From contig CBCTHE010000014.1 of the NCBI GenBank assembly GCA_965146665.1, forward strand, positions 1 to 64,000: a DNA stretch of 64,000 nt, read 5' to 3'. A model generated the notes under the pieces. The model was not told the origin of the DNA and did no database searches. It saw nothing but the letters and a program-made list of their open reading frames with translations. This document shows, one piece after another, positions 7,920-16,499 of this stretch; positions within the stretch are counted from its first letter, which is position 1; the number at the start of each line of letters is the position of its first letter. This DNA is from Ructibacterium sp965146665. Lineage in GTDB: Bacteria; Bacillota; Clostridia; Monoglobales; Monoglobaceae. The position numbers and the translations under genes were made by a program.

Positions 7920-8519
7920 ATGAAAAAAAACGGACTGTTTGCCGCCCTGGCTTTGGTTTTGCTGGCGGGTGTGCTGGCGGCGTTCTGGATCGGGGGCATC
8001 ATCATGGGAAAATCGGCATCTGACACCTCTGCCAAAAGCGAGCCCATTGACTACGTTATCATACTGGGCTGCCGGCTGGACGGTGAAGAGCCCGGCCGGT
8101 GCCTGGACGAACGGATAAAGGCCGCGGCAAAATATCTGCGGGCCCACCCGTGGGCCATGGCGGTCTGCTCCGGCGGACAGGGGGACGACGAGGTGATCTC
8201 AGAGGCGGAGGCCATATCGCGCGCCCTGCAAAAGCGCGGTATTCCGGCGCGGCGGATCCTCAAGGAGGATCAGTCCCACAGTACCTACGAAAACTTTTAC
8301 AATACCAAAAAAATTCTGGATCAGCGCAAGGATGGACAGCCCTATCAGGTGGCCTTTGTCACCAATGACTTCCACGTTTACCGCTCCCGGCGGCTGGCGG
8401 CCTATGTGGGTTTTCACAACCCGGCGGCGGTCTCGGCCAAGACCCCGTCCGCCCTGTTTTATCCCAATCTGCTGCGGGAAATCTGTTCCGTGGTCCTTTC
8501 CTGGATCCGGTATCAATGA
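7920..8519 (+). CDS. YdcF/SanA family membrane protein (DUF218)
   Basis: This 199-aa protein has one N-terminal membrane segment (about residues 5-25) and a DUF218 domain. Family motifs in order are VIILGCRL, SGGQGDDE, HSTYENFYNTKKIL and VTNDFHVYRS; their acidic and His/Asn residues cluster at the family's presumed ligand site. DUF218 proteins of the SanA/ElyC kind act in envelope metabolism, but the reaction is not known. The ATG at 7920 is preferred over an in-frame TTG at 7890 because AAAGGA lies 11 bp upstream. A 96-bp gap separates it from the membrane pyrophosphatase. Confidence 0.8.
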   Translation: MKKNGLFAALALVLLAGVLAAFWIGGIIMGKSASDTSAKSEPIDYVIILGCRLDGEEPGRCLDERIKAAAKYLRAHPWAMAVCSGGQGDDEVISEAEAISRALQKRGIPARRILKEDQSHSTYENFYNTKKILDQRKDGQPYQVAFVTNDFHVYRSRRLAAYVGFHNPAAVSAKTPSALFYPNLLREICSVVLSWIRYQ

Positions 8520-8615
8520 GGGCGCGCTGACGTCCACAGCCCAGATTTTTATCTGTGCTATCCTATCATGTGAAAAAAATATATTTATAAAAATTTATTA
8601 AGGGAGGTGTTTGTG

Positions 8616-10733
8616 ATGCACACAAACACAATGGAGACTTTTGTAAACGTCGCCCCCTATGTGGTTCTTCTGGCGGCGGTCATCGGCCTGGCCTTTGCGG
8701 TCTACAAGTTCTTTTGGGTCAAGGGCAAGCCGGAGGGAAGCCCGCAGATGGCGGAAATCGCGGCAAAGATCCGCAAGGGCGCAATGGCCTATCTGAAACG
8801 CCAATATAAGACGGTCGCGGTCTTTTTCGTCTGTATGCTGGTCATTCTCTGCGTGATGGCCGCCCTTGACATGCTGACCTGGTTCGTGCCCTTTGCGTTC
8901 CTGAGCGGCGGCTTCTTCTCCGGCCTTTCCGGCTTTATTGGGATGAAGATCGCTGCATACGCCAATTCCAGAACCGCCAACGGCGCCCGGTCCGGTCTGA
9001 ACAAGGGACTGAAAATCGCCTTTTCCAGCGGAACGGTCATGGGGCTGACTGTGGTTGGCCTTGGTCTTCTGGACATCAGCGTCTGGTTCCTGATTCTCAG
9101 GGCGGTTCTGGGCAGCAATGAGATGGAAATTATGAATGCCATGCTCACCTTCGGCATGGGCGCCAGCTCCATGGCCCTGTTTGCCCGTGTGGGCGGCGGC
9201 ATCTTTACCAAGGCCGCGGACGTGGGCGCGGATCTGGTGGGTAAGGTTGAGGCCGGAATCCCAGAGGACGATCCCAGAAATCCGGCTGTCATTGCGGACA
9301 ATGTGGGCGACAATGTGGGCGATGTGGCCGGTATGGGCGCCGACCTGTACGAGTCCTATGTGGGCTCTGTCATCTCCTCCGGCGCGCTCGCGGCGGCGGC
9401 GGGACTGGGCTTCGGCGGCGTGGTAATCCCCATGCTGATCGCAGCAATCGGTATCATTTCCTCCATCATCGGCACCTTTTTTGTCAGCACAAAGGAAGGG
9501 GCGACCCAGAAGAATCTGCTGTCCTCCCTGCGGCGCGGCACCTATATCAGCTCCATTCTTTCGGCTGTGGGCTCCGCGGTGCTGATTTACGGCATCATTC
9601 CAGAGCACGCTGGCGTGTTCTGGGCGGTGATCTCCGGTCTGGTGGCAGGGGTTCTGATCGGCTTTTTCACAGAATACTTTACCTCGGATTCCTACCAGCC
9701 CACCAAAAAGCTGGCGAAATCCTCTGAGACCGGAAGCGCCACCATCATCATCGACGGCCTGGCGCTGGGCATGCTGTCCACCGCGGTTCCGGTGATCATT
9801 GTGGCTGTATCCGTTCTGGTGAGCTATTTTGTCTCAGGCGGCAGCCAGAGCTTTGCCATGGGCCTTTACGGCGTCGGCATTTCGGCGGTTGGGATGCTCT
9901 CAACACTAGGAATTACCCTGGCGACAGATGCCTATGGTCCGGTGGCGGACAACGCGGGCGGCATTGCAGAAATGGCGGGGCTGGAGAAATCCGTGCGGGA
10001 GCGGACAGACGCGCTGGATTCTCTGGGCAACACAACAGCCGCCACAGGCAAGGGCTTCGCCATCGGCAGCGCGGCTCTGACCGCTCTGGCGCTGATCGTT
10101 TCGTATACGGATAAGGTGACCGGCCTGGGCGGAAAGCTGGAACTCACCCTGACCAATCCGCCGGTTCTGATCGGCCTGTTCATCGGCGCGATGCTGCCGT
10201 TCCTGTTCAGCGCTTTCACCATGCAGGCTGTGGGCCGGGCGGCCCAGAAGATCGTGGTGGAGGTCCGCCGGCAGTTTAAGCAGATCAAAGGCCTGATGGA
10301 GGGCAAGGCAGAGGCCGACTATGAGACCTGTGTGGACATCTGCACCCGGTCTTCTCTGAAGGAGATGGTACTCCCCGCGGCGCTGGGGATCATCGCCCCC
10401 ATTGCTGTGGGGCTGATTCTGGGCGTGAACGGCGTGGTCGGCATGCTGGCCGGCGCGCTGGTCTCCGGGTTTGTGGTGGCCATCATGATGGCCAATTCCG
10501 GCGGGGCCTGGGACAATGCCAAGAAGTATATTGAGGCGGGCAACTTCGGCGGCAAGGGTTCGGATAACCATAAGGCTGCAGTCGTGGGCGACACGGTGGG
10601 CGATCCCTTTAAGGATACCTCCGGTCCCTCGGTCAATATTCTGATCAAGCTCCTGACCATGGTCTCCATCGTGTTTGCGGGACTGATCGTAAAGTTTAAC
10701 CTGATTGACTGGCTGACCCAGCTGTTCAAGTAA
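8616..10733 (+). CDS. hppA: Membrane-bound ion-pumping pyrophosphatase (K+-stimulated type)
   Basis: This 705-aa protein with about 16 hydrophobic segments splits PPi and pumps H+ and/or Na+ across the membrane. The catalytic set is complete: DVGADLVGKVE, then DDPRNPAVIADNVGDNVGD, and near the C-terminus GDTVGDPFKDTSGPS. The stretch GNTTAATGKG carries Ala and Gly where K+-independent enzymes have Lys and Thr, which marks the K+-dependent subfamily. The ATG at 8616 follows AGGGAGG by 8 bp; an upstream GTG at 8607 overlaps that site. It is monocistronic with a terminator at 10739-10770. Whether it pumps Na+ or H+ cannot be told reliably here; many clostridial members pump Na+. Confidence 0.95.
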   Translation: MHTNTMETFVNVAPYVVLLAAVIGLAFAVYKFFWVKGKPEGSPQMAEIAAKIRKGAMAYLKRQYKTVAVFFVCMLVILCVMAALDMLTWFVPFAFLSGGFFSGLSGFIGMKIAAYANSRTANGARSGLNKGLKIAFSSGTVMGLTVVGLGLLDISVWFLILRAVLGSNEMEIMNAMLTFGMGASSMALFARVGGGIFTKAADVGADLVGKVEAGIPEDDPRNPAVIADNVGDNVGDVAGMGADLYESYVGSVISSGALAAAAGLGFGGVVIPMLIAAIGIISSIIGTFFVSTKEGATQKNLLSSLRRGTYISSILSAVGSAVLIYGIIPEHAGVFWAVISGLVAGVLIGFFTEYFTSDSYQPTKKLAKSSETGSATIIIDGLALGMLSTAVPVIIVAVSVLVSYFVSGGSQSFAMGLYGVGISAVGMLSTLGITLATDAYGPVADNAGGIAEMAGLEKSVRERTDALDSLGNTTAATGKGFAIGSAALTALALIVSYTDKVTGLGGKLELTLTNPPVLIGLFIGAMLPFLFSAFTMQAVGRAAQKIVVEVRRQFKQIKGLMEGKAEADYETCVDICTRSSLKEMVLPAALGIIAPIAVGLILGVNGVVGMLAGALVSGFVVAIMMANSGGAWDNAKKYIEAGNFGGKGSDNHKAAVVGDTVGDPFKDTSGPSVNILIKLLTMVSIVFAGLIVKFNLIDWLTQLFK

Positions 10734-10738
10734 TACAA

Positions 10739-10770
10739 AAGGGCGTCCGACAGCGATCGGACGCCCTTCC
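10739..10770 (+). terminator. Terminator after hppA
   Basis: Twelve-base arms (10739-10750 and 10757-10768) with a 6-nt loop form a perfect stem. The T run after it is short. Confidence 0.7.
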
Positions 10771-10802
10771 TGCTGCGCGGCGGAAAGAGAGAGGAGTGCG
10801 GT

Positions 10803-11294
10803 ATGTTCAGAGAAATGCGAAGAAAAAAGCAGGCTTTGCCTGCGGAGGAGAATTTCAGGATTTTAGAGCAGGGAACCTCTGGGGTGCTGGCCGTGGCAGG
10901 GGACAGCGGATTCCCCTACGCGGTCCCCATGAGCTATGTATACGAAGATGGGAAAATCTATTTTCACTGTGCCAAATCAGGGCACAAGCTCGATGCGGTA
11001 AAGCGAAATGAAAAGGTTTCCTTCTGCGTCATTGCGCAGGACAGGGTGGTGCCGGAGGCGTACACCACGTATTTCAGAAGCGTGATCGTGTTTGGATATG
11101 CCCGGGTGCTGGAAGAGGAGGGGGAGATACGCGGGGCCATAGAGAAGCTGGCCGTCAAGTACGCCCCGGGGGACGCGCCGGGCCGGGAAAGAGAAATCGA
11201 AAAACAGCTTCCTGCCCTGTGCATGGTCGAACTGACCATTGCGCATATGACCGGCAAGGAAGCAAAAGAACTCAGCCGGGAAAGGCCGGATTAA
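10803..11294 (+). CDS. Pyridoxamine 5'-phosphate oxidase-like flavin-binding protein (NimA type)
   Basis: A 163-aa protein starting MFREMRRKKQAL and continuing with GVLAVAGDSGFPYAVPMSYV, a pattern of the split-barrel FMN-binding family that includes NimA-like 5-nitroimidazole reductases. The fold uses the first strands and the HCAKSGHKLDA segment to hold the flavin phosphate. Such proteins occur in many clostridia without known substrate; nitroimidazole resistance should not be assumed. It follows the hppA terminator by about 30 bp with GAGAGGAG upstream, and has no clear promoter of its own. It converges with ruvC. Confidence 0.82.
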   Translation: MFREMRRKKQALPAEENFRILEQGTSGVLAVAGDSGFPYAVPMSYVYEDGKIYFHCAKSGHKLDAVKRNEKVSFCVIAQDRVVPEAYTTYFRSVIVFGYARVLEEEGEIRGAIEKLAVKYAPGDAPGREREIEKQLPALCMVELTIAHMTGKEAKELSRERPD

Positions 11295-11324
11295 CAGAGA
11301 CGCGCCGTGCGGACAGGCGGAAGG

Positions 11325-11825
11325 TCACAGACTGTTCATGAGTCTGTCCCGATTGGGGTTATAGGAATGGCCGTGGCAGATGGCAATGGCCAGGGCGTCG
11401 GCGGTATCGTCCGGCTTTGGGATTGATTCCAGGTTCAGCAGGAGCTTGACCATCTGCTGAACCTGGTTTTTTTCTGCCCTTCCGTAGCCTGCCACCGCCT
11501 GCTTGACCTGGAGCGGGGTATATTCAAAAATCCGGACCCCGTGGTTCAGGGCGGACAGCAGGAGGACCCCCCGGGCCTGAGCCACGTTGATGGCGGTTTT
11601 CTGGTTGTTGTTGAAAAACAGCTCCTCTATGGCCATGAAATCCGGGCGGTACTGGTCCATGATCCGGTTCAGGTCGTCATAGATGGACTTGAACCGCGCA
11701 AACATGTCCATGGAGGCGTCGGTGGTGATGGCGCCGTAATCCACAGCGCGGAAGTGGTTGTTCCTGTATTCCAGTATGCCGTAGCCCACAATGGCATAAC
11801 CGGGATCTATCCCTAAAATGATCAT
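11325..11825 (-). CDS. ruvC: Holliday junction resolvase RuvC
   Basis: RuvC is a dimeric endonuclease that resolves four-way DNA junctions during recombination. The 166-aa protein begins MIILGIDPG, carrying the first catalytic Asp. The second acidic residue is in AIEELFF, and the C-terminal pair in PDDTADALA. The start at 11825 is supported by AGGAG upstream; longer frames extend into the argG promoter region. ruvA and ruvB, its usual neighbours, are not in the window, so ruvC stands alone here. It is divergent from argG, with about 125 bp between the starts. Confidence 0.93.
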   Translation of the reverse strand: MIILGIDPGYAIVGYGILEYRNNHFRAVDYGAITTDASMDMFARFKSIYDDLNRIMDQYRPDFMAIEELFFNNNQKTAINVAQARGVLLLSALNHGVRIFEYTPLQVKQAVAGYGRAEKNQVQQMVKLLLNLESIPKPDDTADALAIAICHGHSYNPNRDRLMNSL

Positions 11826-11876
11826 TTTTTTGCTCCTGTTCCGGAAAAGTTTTGGCAGATTTTTTACGAATTCCCC

Positions 11877-11905
11877 TTGCAAAACAGGAAGGGGTATTAT
11901 ATAAT
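11877..11905 (+). promoter_or_regulatory. Sigma-A promoter of argG
   Basis: TTGCAA at 11877-11882 and TATAAT at 11900-11905 with a 17-bp spacer; the start codon is about 45 bp further on. I see no clear ARG-box palindrome. Confidence 0.8.
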
Positions 11906-11950
11906 GAATTTATAATACCGTAAGTATATCACAGTTTGGAGGAATTTACA

Positions 11951-13165
11951 ATGGCAAAAGAAAAGGTTGTATTGGCTTATTCGGGCGGGCTTGATACATC
12001 AATCATCATTTCCTGGCTCATTGAGAATTATGGCTATGAGGTGATCGCGGTCTGCGGTGATGTCGGCCAGGGAAAAGAGACCGAGGGACTGGAGGAGCGC
12101 GCCAAGGCCAGCGGCGCTTCCAAAATATATATAGAAGACCTGCGGGACGAATATGTGGAGGATTTCATCTTCCCGACCCTGAAAGCAGGCGCGGTCTATG
12201 AGGGAAAATACCTTCTGGGCACCTCCCACGCCCGGCCGATCATTGCACGGCGGCTGGTTGAGATCGCGGAAAAGGAAGGGGCTGTGGCCATCTGCCACGG
12301 CGCCACCGGAAAAGGAAACGATCAGGTGCGGTTTGAGCTCACCATTAAGGCGCTGGCGCCGCACCTGAAAATCATTGCACCCTGGCGGATCTGGGACATC
12401 AAGTCCCGTGAGGACGCTGTGGACTATGCGGAGGCCCATGGAATCGAAGTCCCTGTGACCAAAAAGGATCTGTATTCCAGAGACCGGAACATCTGGCACA
12501 TCAGCCATGAGGGAATGGATCTGGAAGATCCGGCCAACGAGCCGCAGCTGGACAGCCTGCTGAAGCTCTCTGTGCCGCCGGAAAAGGCGCCGGATATCCC
12601 CACCTATGTGACCATCGGCTTTGAGAAGGGCGTACCCGTATCTGTGGACGGCGAAAAGCTGGCGCCCCGGCCTCTGGTGGAAAAGCTCAACGCGCTGGGC
12701 GGCGCAAACGGCGTGGGCATTGCGGACATTGTGGAGGACCGTCTGGTCGGCATGAAGTCCAGAGGCGTTTACGAGACCCCGGGCGGCACCATTCTCTATG
12801 CGGCCATCCAGGAGCTGGAATATCTCTGCCTTGACCGGGATACTCAGGCGTTCAAGCGTCAGGCCGCCATCAAGTTCAGCGAGCTGGTCTATGACGGCAA
12901 ATGGTATACCCCCCTGCGGGAGGCGCTGTCCGCCATGGTGGATTCCATGGAGGAAACCGTCACCGGTCAGGTGCGGCTGAAGCTGTATAAGGGGAGTGTA
13001 TCCCCGGCGGGAACCAAGTCACCGTATTCTCTGTACAACGAGGAGATCGCCAGCTTTGGCGACAGCCATGAGCTGTACAGCCATAAGGACTCCGAGGGCT
13101 TTATCAACCTGTTCGGCCTGCCCCTCAAGGTCCGTGCCATGATGAAGCAAAAAGACGAAAAATAG
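11951..13165 (+). CDS. argG: Argininosuccinate synthase
   Basis: ArgG joins citrulline and aspartate with ATP in the penultimate step of arginine synthesis. The 404-aa length is standard. AYSGGLDTSI at the N-terminus is the PP-loop that binds ATP, and GATGKGNDQVRFE is the citrulline/aspartate binding signature. The ATG at 11951 follows TTGGAGG by 8 bp. It is followed by a terminator at 13175-13200 and then argH under a separate promoter, so the two arginine genes are neighbours but not a simple operon. Confidence 0.96.
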   Translation: MAKEKVVLAYSGGLDTSIIISWLIENYGYEVIAVCGDVGQGKETEGLEERAKASGASKIYIEDLRDEYVEDFIFPTLKAGAVYEGKYLLGTSHARPIIARRLVEIAEKEGAVAICHGATGKGNDQVRFELTIKALAPHLKIIAPWRIWDIKSREDAVDYAEAHGIEVPVTKKDLYSRDRNIWHISHEGMDLEDPANEPQLDSLLKLSVPPEKAPDIPTYVTIGFEKGVPVSVDGEKLAPRPLVEKLNALGGANGVGIADIVEDRLVGMKSRGVYETPGGTILYAAIQELEYLCLDRDTQAFKRQAAIKFSELVYDGKWYTPLREALSAMVDSMEETVTGQVRLKLYKGSVSPAGTKSPYSLYNEEIASFGDSHELYSHKDSEGFINLFGLPLKVRAMMKQKDEK

Positions 13166-13174
13166 GATTTTTAT

Positions 13175-13200
13175 AAGCCCCGGCCAGCTGTCGGGGCTTT
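13175..13200 (+). terminator. Terminator after argG
   Basis: AAGCCCCG (13175-13182) pairs with CGGGGCTT (13192-13199) across a 9-nt loop; the T run is short. Confidence 0.7.
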
Positions 13201-13231
13201 CGCATGTACGGAATTTTGCCGGGATTGGCAC

Positions 13232-13260
13232 TTGCCTTGCGGGACAAAACGTGTTATAAT
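13232..13260 (+). promoter_or_regulatory. Promoter of argH
   Basis: TTGCCT at 13232-13237 and TATAAT at 13255-13260, 17 bp apart. The transcript would have a leader of about 240 nt (13268-13507). I see no leader gene, T-box or known riboswitch in it, only several GC-rich inverted repeats and, at 13483-13503, the 21 nt shared with 4926-4946. Confidence 0.75.
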
Positions 13261-13507
13261 AAACGCGAGAAAAATCCGATGCATGTTCCATGGATTGGAT
13301 ATCATGATAAGCTCCCGCTGATCTGGCGCGGGGCTTCGGGGAGATGCGGCGCGGAAGTCTGCGCCACATCCCCGGCACAGCGCGGCGGGCCTGCCGAACG
13401 GCCGGCGCTGTGTCTGCTGTGCGAATTCTCTTGTCATTTCTTTCCTCCGCTGATGAGAGAGCATTCCCTAGTCTATGCCGGCGCGGAGCGGCGGAATGGA
13501 GATCAAT

Positions 13508-14881
13508 ATGGCAAAACTTTGGGGCGGCCGGTTTTCTAAGGCCACGGACACATTGGTAGACGATTTCAACTCTTCCATCCGGTTTGACGCGCGGATGTAC
13601 GCCCAGGACATTGCGGGCAGTCAGGCCCACGCGGAGATGCTGGGCCGTCAGGGGATCATTCCCAAGGCGGATGCTGATCTGATTGTCAAGACCCTGGGCG
13701 AGATCAGGGCGGATATTGAGGCGGGGCAGATTGAATTTGAGATTGATGCCGAGGATATCCATATGAACATTGAGACCATCCTCATCTCCCGCATCGGGGA
13801 TGTGGGAAAGCGCCTGCACACCGGCAGAAGCAGGAATGACCAGGTGGCATTGGACATACGCATGTATCTGCGCAGTGAGATTGACGAAATAGCCGGCGCG
13901 CTGAAGGAACTGCGAAAAACCATTCTTGCCATTGCCCAGGAGAACCTTGCGGTCATTATGCCGGGCTATACCCATTTGCAGAAAGCCCAGCCCATCACCC
14001 TGGCCCATCATGTGATGGCCTATTATGAGATGTTCAGACGGGATGGGGAGCGTCTTTCGGACTGCCGCAGGAGGCTGAATGTCATGCCCCTGGGTTCCGG
14101 TGCGCTGGCGGGCACCACCTATCCCCTGGACCGGGACTTTGTCGCGGAAAAACTGGGGTTTGACGGCATCACCCAGAACAGTCTGGACGGTGTTTCCGAC
14201 CGGGATTTTGTCTGTGAGCTGGCCTTTGACCTGTCCATGATGATGACCCATCTGAGCCGGTTTTCGGAGGAGATTATTCTCTGGAGCTCCCATGAGTTTG
14301 GATTCATTGAACTGGACGATGCCTACAGCACAGGTTCCAGCATCATGCCCCAGAAGAAAAATCCGGATGTGGCGGAGCTGGCCCGGGGCAAGACCGGCCG
14401 GGTATACGGCTCGCTCATGGGGCTTCTGACCATGATGAAGGGCTTGCCTCTGGCTTATAACAAGGATATGCAGGAGGATAAGGAGCAAATTTTTGACGCT
14501 GTGGACACGGTAAAGATGTGTCTGCCGGTGTTCAGCAAAATGCTGGCCACTATGCGGGTGAAAAAGGACCGGATGCTCATGGGTGCCAAGGGCGGCTTTA
14601 CCAATGCCACCGACGTGGCCGATTACCTGGTCAAGCACGGCCTGCCATTCCGTGACGCACACGCGGTTGTCGGCAGGATGGTGGCCTATTGCATTGAAAA
14701 GGACACGGTCATTGACGCGCTGTCCATGGAGGAGATGAAGACCTTCTCCCCGCTGATCGGCGGGGATATCTATGACGCCATCTCTCTTGAGACCTGCGTG
14801 AACCAGCGGAAGCTGACCGGCGGGCCGGCCATGGACACCATGCGGAGAATCATTGAAAACTATAATCAGGCAGAGGCGTGA
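13508..14881 (+). CDS. argH: Argininosuccinate lyase
   Basis: ArgH cleaves argininosuccinate to arginine and fumarate. The 457-aa protein belongs to the fumarase/aspartase superfamily; its signature loop GSSIMPQKKNPD carries the catalytic serine region, and TGRSRNDQVALD and GYTHLQKAQP are further family motifs. The ATG at 13508 has GGAG 8 bp upstream; an in-frame ATG at 13475 does not. It is followed after 49 bp by the transaldolase gene with no terminator between them, so the two may be cotranscribed. Confidence 0.96.
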   Translation: MAKLWGGRFSKATDTLVDDFNSSIRFDARMYAQDIAGSQAHAEMLGRQGIIPKADADLIVKTLGEIRADIEAGQIEFEIDAEDIHMNIETILISRIGDVGKRLHTGRSRNDQVALDIRMYLRSEIDEIAGALKELRKTILAIAQENLAVIMPGYTHLQKAQPITLAHHVMAYYEMFRRDGERLSDCRRRLNVMPLGSGALAGTTYPLDRDFVAEKLGFDGITQNSLDGVSDRDFVCELAFDLSMMMTHLSRFSEEIILWSSHEFGFIELDDAYSTGSSIMPQKKNPDVAELARGKTGRVYGSLMGLLTMMKGLPLAYNKDMQEDKEQIFDAVDTVKMCLPVFSKMLATMRVKKDRMLMGAKGGFTNATDVADYLVKHGLPFRDAHAVVGRMVAYCIEKDTVIDALSMEEMKTFSPLIGGDIYDAISLETCVNQRKLTGGPAMDTMRRIIENYNQAEA

Positions 14882-14930
14882 GCCCCTGTATCACACAAAT
14901 ACACACACAAAGTAAGGAGAGATTCACACA

Positions 14931-15581
14931 ATGAAACTGTTTATTGACACAGCAAACGTTGAGGAAATCAGGAAGGCCAATGATATGGGCGTCATCTGCG
15001 GCGTCACAACCAACCCATCCCTGATCGCCAGGGAGGGCCGCGACTTCATCGAGGTGGTGAAGGAGATTGCCTCAATCATGGACGGCCCGGTCAGCGCTGA
15101 GGTGGTCAGCCTTGAGGCCGATGCAATGGTGGAAGAGGCCATGTCTCTGGTTGAGAAGATCGGCAACCCCAATCTGGTGATTAAAATTCCGATGCTCCCG
15201 GCGGGGCTTGCGGCTGTGAAACAGCTGTCCGCCAGAGGAGTAAAAACCAATGTAACCCTGATCTTTTCCGCGGCGCAGGCCCTGCTGGCCGCCCGTGCGG
15301 GCGCGTCCTATGTCAGCCCGTTTTTGGGGCGTCTGGACGACATTGGACAGGATGGGATGAATCTGATCCAGGAGATCGTTGAGATTTTTGACATGCACGC
15401 CATTGAAACAGAGATCATAGCCGCCAGCATCCGCGGTCCCATTCATGTGATCAATGCGGCGCGGCTGGGGGCGGATATCGCCACCGTACCCTATCAGGTG
15501 CTCATGCAGATGACCCGGCACCCGCTGACAGATGCGGGAATTGCGCGGTTCCTGAAGGATTGGGAATCCGTCCCCAAATAG
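14931..15581 (+). CDS. Small transaldolase (TalC/fructose-6-phosphate aldolase family)
   Basis: This 216-aa protein is of the short, single-domain transaldolase type. MKLFIDTANVEEI and CGVTTNPSLI are its N-terminal signatures, and the lysine in LVIKIPM forms the Schiff base with the substrate in this family. It links glycolysis and the non-oxidative pentose phosphate pathway, or splits fructose 6-phosphate; sequence alone does not decide between transaldolase and aldolase, though clostridial members are usually taken as transaldolases. AAGGAGAGA precedes the start, and a terminator follows at 15593-15626. Confidence 0.9.
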   Translation: MKLFIDTANVEEIRKANDMGVICGVTTNPSLIAREGRDFIEVVKEIASIMDGPVSAEVVSLEADAMVEEAMSLVEKIGNPNLVIKIPMLPAGLAAVKQLSARGVKTNVTLIFSAAQALLAARAGASYVSPFLGRLDDIGQDGMNLIQEIVEIFDMHAIETEIIAASIRGPIHVINAARLGADIATVPYQVLMQMTRHPLTDAGIARFLKDWESVPK

Positions 15582-15592
15582 CTGCACATAAG

Positions 15593-15626
15593 AAACCGCG
15601 CACAGGCATGCCTGTGCGCGGTTTTT
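15593..15626 (+). terminator. Terminator after the transaldolase gene
   Basis: A perfect 32-bp palindrome (15593-15624) is flanked by AAA on the left and a T run on the right. Confidence 0.85.
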
Positions 15627-15699
15627 GTCTATATTGGGGGAGAAATGATGGGGAACTTTGGAAAATTCGTTTCGGAAAAAAGGCTCGTTCCAATCCCCA

Positions 15700-15734
15700 A
15701 AAAAAGGCGGCCGGGACGTTCCGGCCGTCTTTTT
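15700..15734. terminator. Bidirectional terminator, mainly for the HU gene
   Basis: Arms 15703-15714 and 15721-15732 form a 12-bp stem with one G-T pair. On the minus strand seven T residues follow, which suits the HU transcript; the plus strand has a five-T run. Confidence 0.8.
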
Positions 15735-15828
15735 GTCTCTGACACAAGGAAAGCCGCCGAAACAGCCTTCCAGGTGAAAGAGCTTTCAGCAAAGCCCTCT
15801 CCAGAAGGAGAAATGCTCCCAAGGGGAT

Positions 15829-16104
15829 TTATTTGTTGATAAGCTCTTTCAGACCGCTGCCAGCCTTAAAGGTCGGAACCTTAGCGGCCGCAATCTTCAT
15901 CTCAGCGCCAGTCTGGGGATTTCTGCCCGTTCTGGCGGCTCTGTCTCTAACCTCAAAACTACCAAAACCAACTAACTGTACCTTGTCGCCTTTTTTCAGA
16001 GCGTCCTCAACGGAGCTGACAAAAGCAGCCAGAGCAGCCTCTGCGTCTTTTTTGGACAGGTTCGCTTTTTCAGCCATAGCTGAAACCAATTCTTGTTTGT
16101 TCAT
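15829..16104 (-). CDS. hup: HU family DNA-binding protein
   Basis: A 91-aa histone-like protein that bends and compacts DNA as a dimer. The start MNKQELVSAMAEKANLSKKDAE and the arm signature GFGSFEVRDRAARTGRNPQTG are diagnostic; the arm ends in the conserved RNPQTG that enters the DNA minor groove. Length is typical. A strong AAAGGAGATATGG binding site lies upstream, as expected for an abundant protein. It is monocistronic, ends in the terminator at 15700-15734, and its promoter must lie in the AT-rich stretch up to about 16200, where -10-like TATAGT/TACAAT strings occur without a good -35. Confidence 0.95.
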   Translation of the reverse strand: MNKQELVSAMAEKANLSKKDAEAALAAFVSSVEDALKKGDKVQLVGFGSFEVRDRAARTGRNPQTGAEMKIAAAKVPTFKAGSGLKELINK

Positions 16105-16433
16105 TTCTCCATATCTCCTTTAAAAAATGATAATAAGTAAAATAAATTTTACTGGCTACATTGTACTATAAAAAATCTCAAATTACCAGATCTTTTTCAA
16201 AAATGTTATAAATTTGTATACTTGCACAATTTTCCGCTAAAACGGGTGGTTGGAAAGAGGCGGTTTTTGTTGTTTTTTCACACTTTGAAGCCTCTGAATC
16301 CCCCGCCACTGCTGGGATTGCGCAGAGTTTAACAAACTTTTTCCACATACAGGGTTCCCCGCTGCCGTCCGGCTTATACATGGAAATCGGAAGTGCTCCG
16401 GTATCGTTGCAGCCCTCAGCTGTCCCGGACACC
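16105..16433. other. Intergenic region upstream of the HU gene
   Basis: The first 100 bp are AT-rich and should hold the HU promoter. The rest has one 85-aa minus-strand frame that begins inside the ftsK terminator and has no ribosome binding site, so I do not call it a gene. I see nothing else. Confidence 0.4.
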
Positions 16434-16461
16434 AAAAAACGCCGGACAGACGCCGGCGTTT
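16434..16461 (-). terminator. Terminator after ftsK
   Basis: On the minus strand AAACGCCGG (16461-16453), a 7-nt loop and CCGGCGTTT (16445-16437) are followed by six T residues. Confidence 0.8.
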
Positions 16462-16499
16462 CGGTTGTTGTGCAGCGGCAGGCCGACGGGAAGCATCGG

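Noticed and set aside
13019..14662. Minus-strand open frame of 547 codons opposite argG and argH
   Set aside because: It runs across two confirmed genes and a promoter with no supporting signal.
16178..16435. Minus-strand 85-aa frame before the HU gene
   Set aside because: It starts inside the ftsK terminator and lacks a ribosome binding site.
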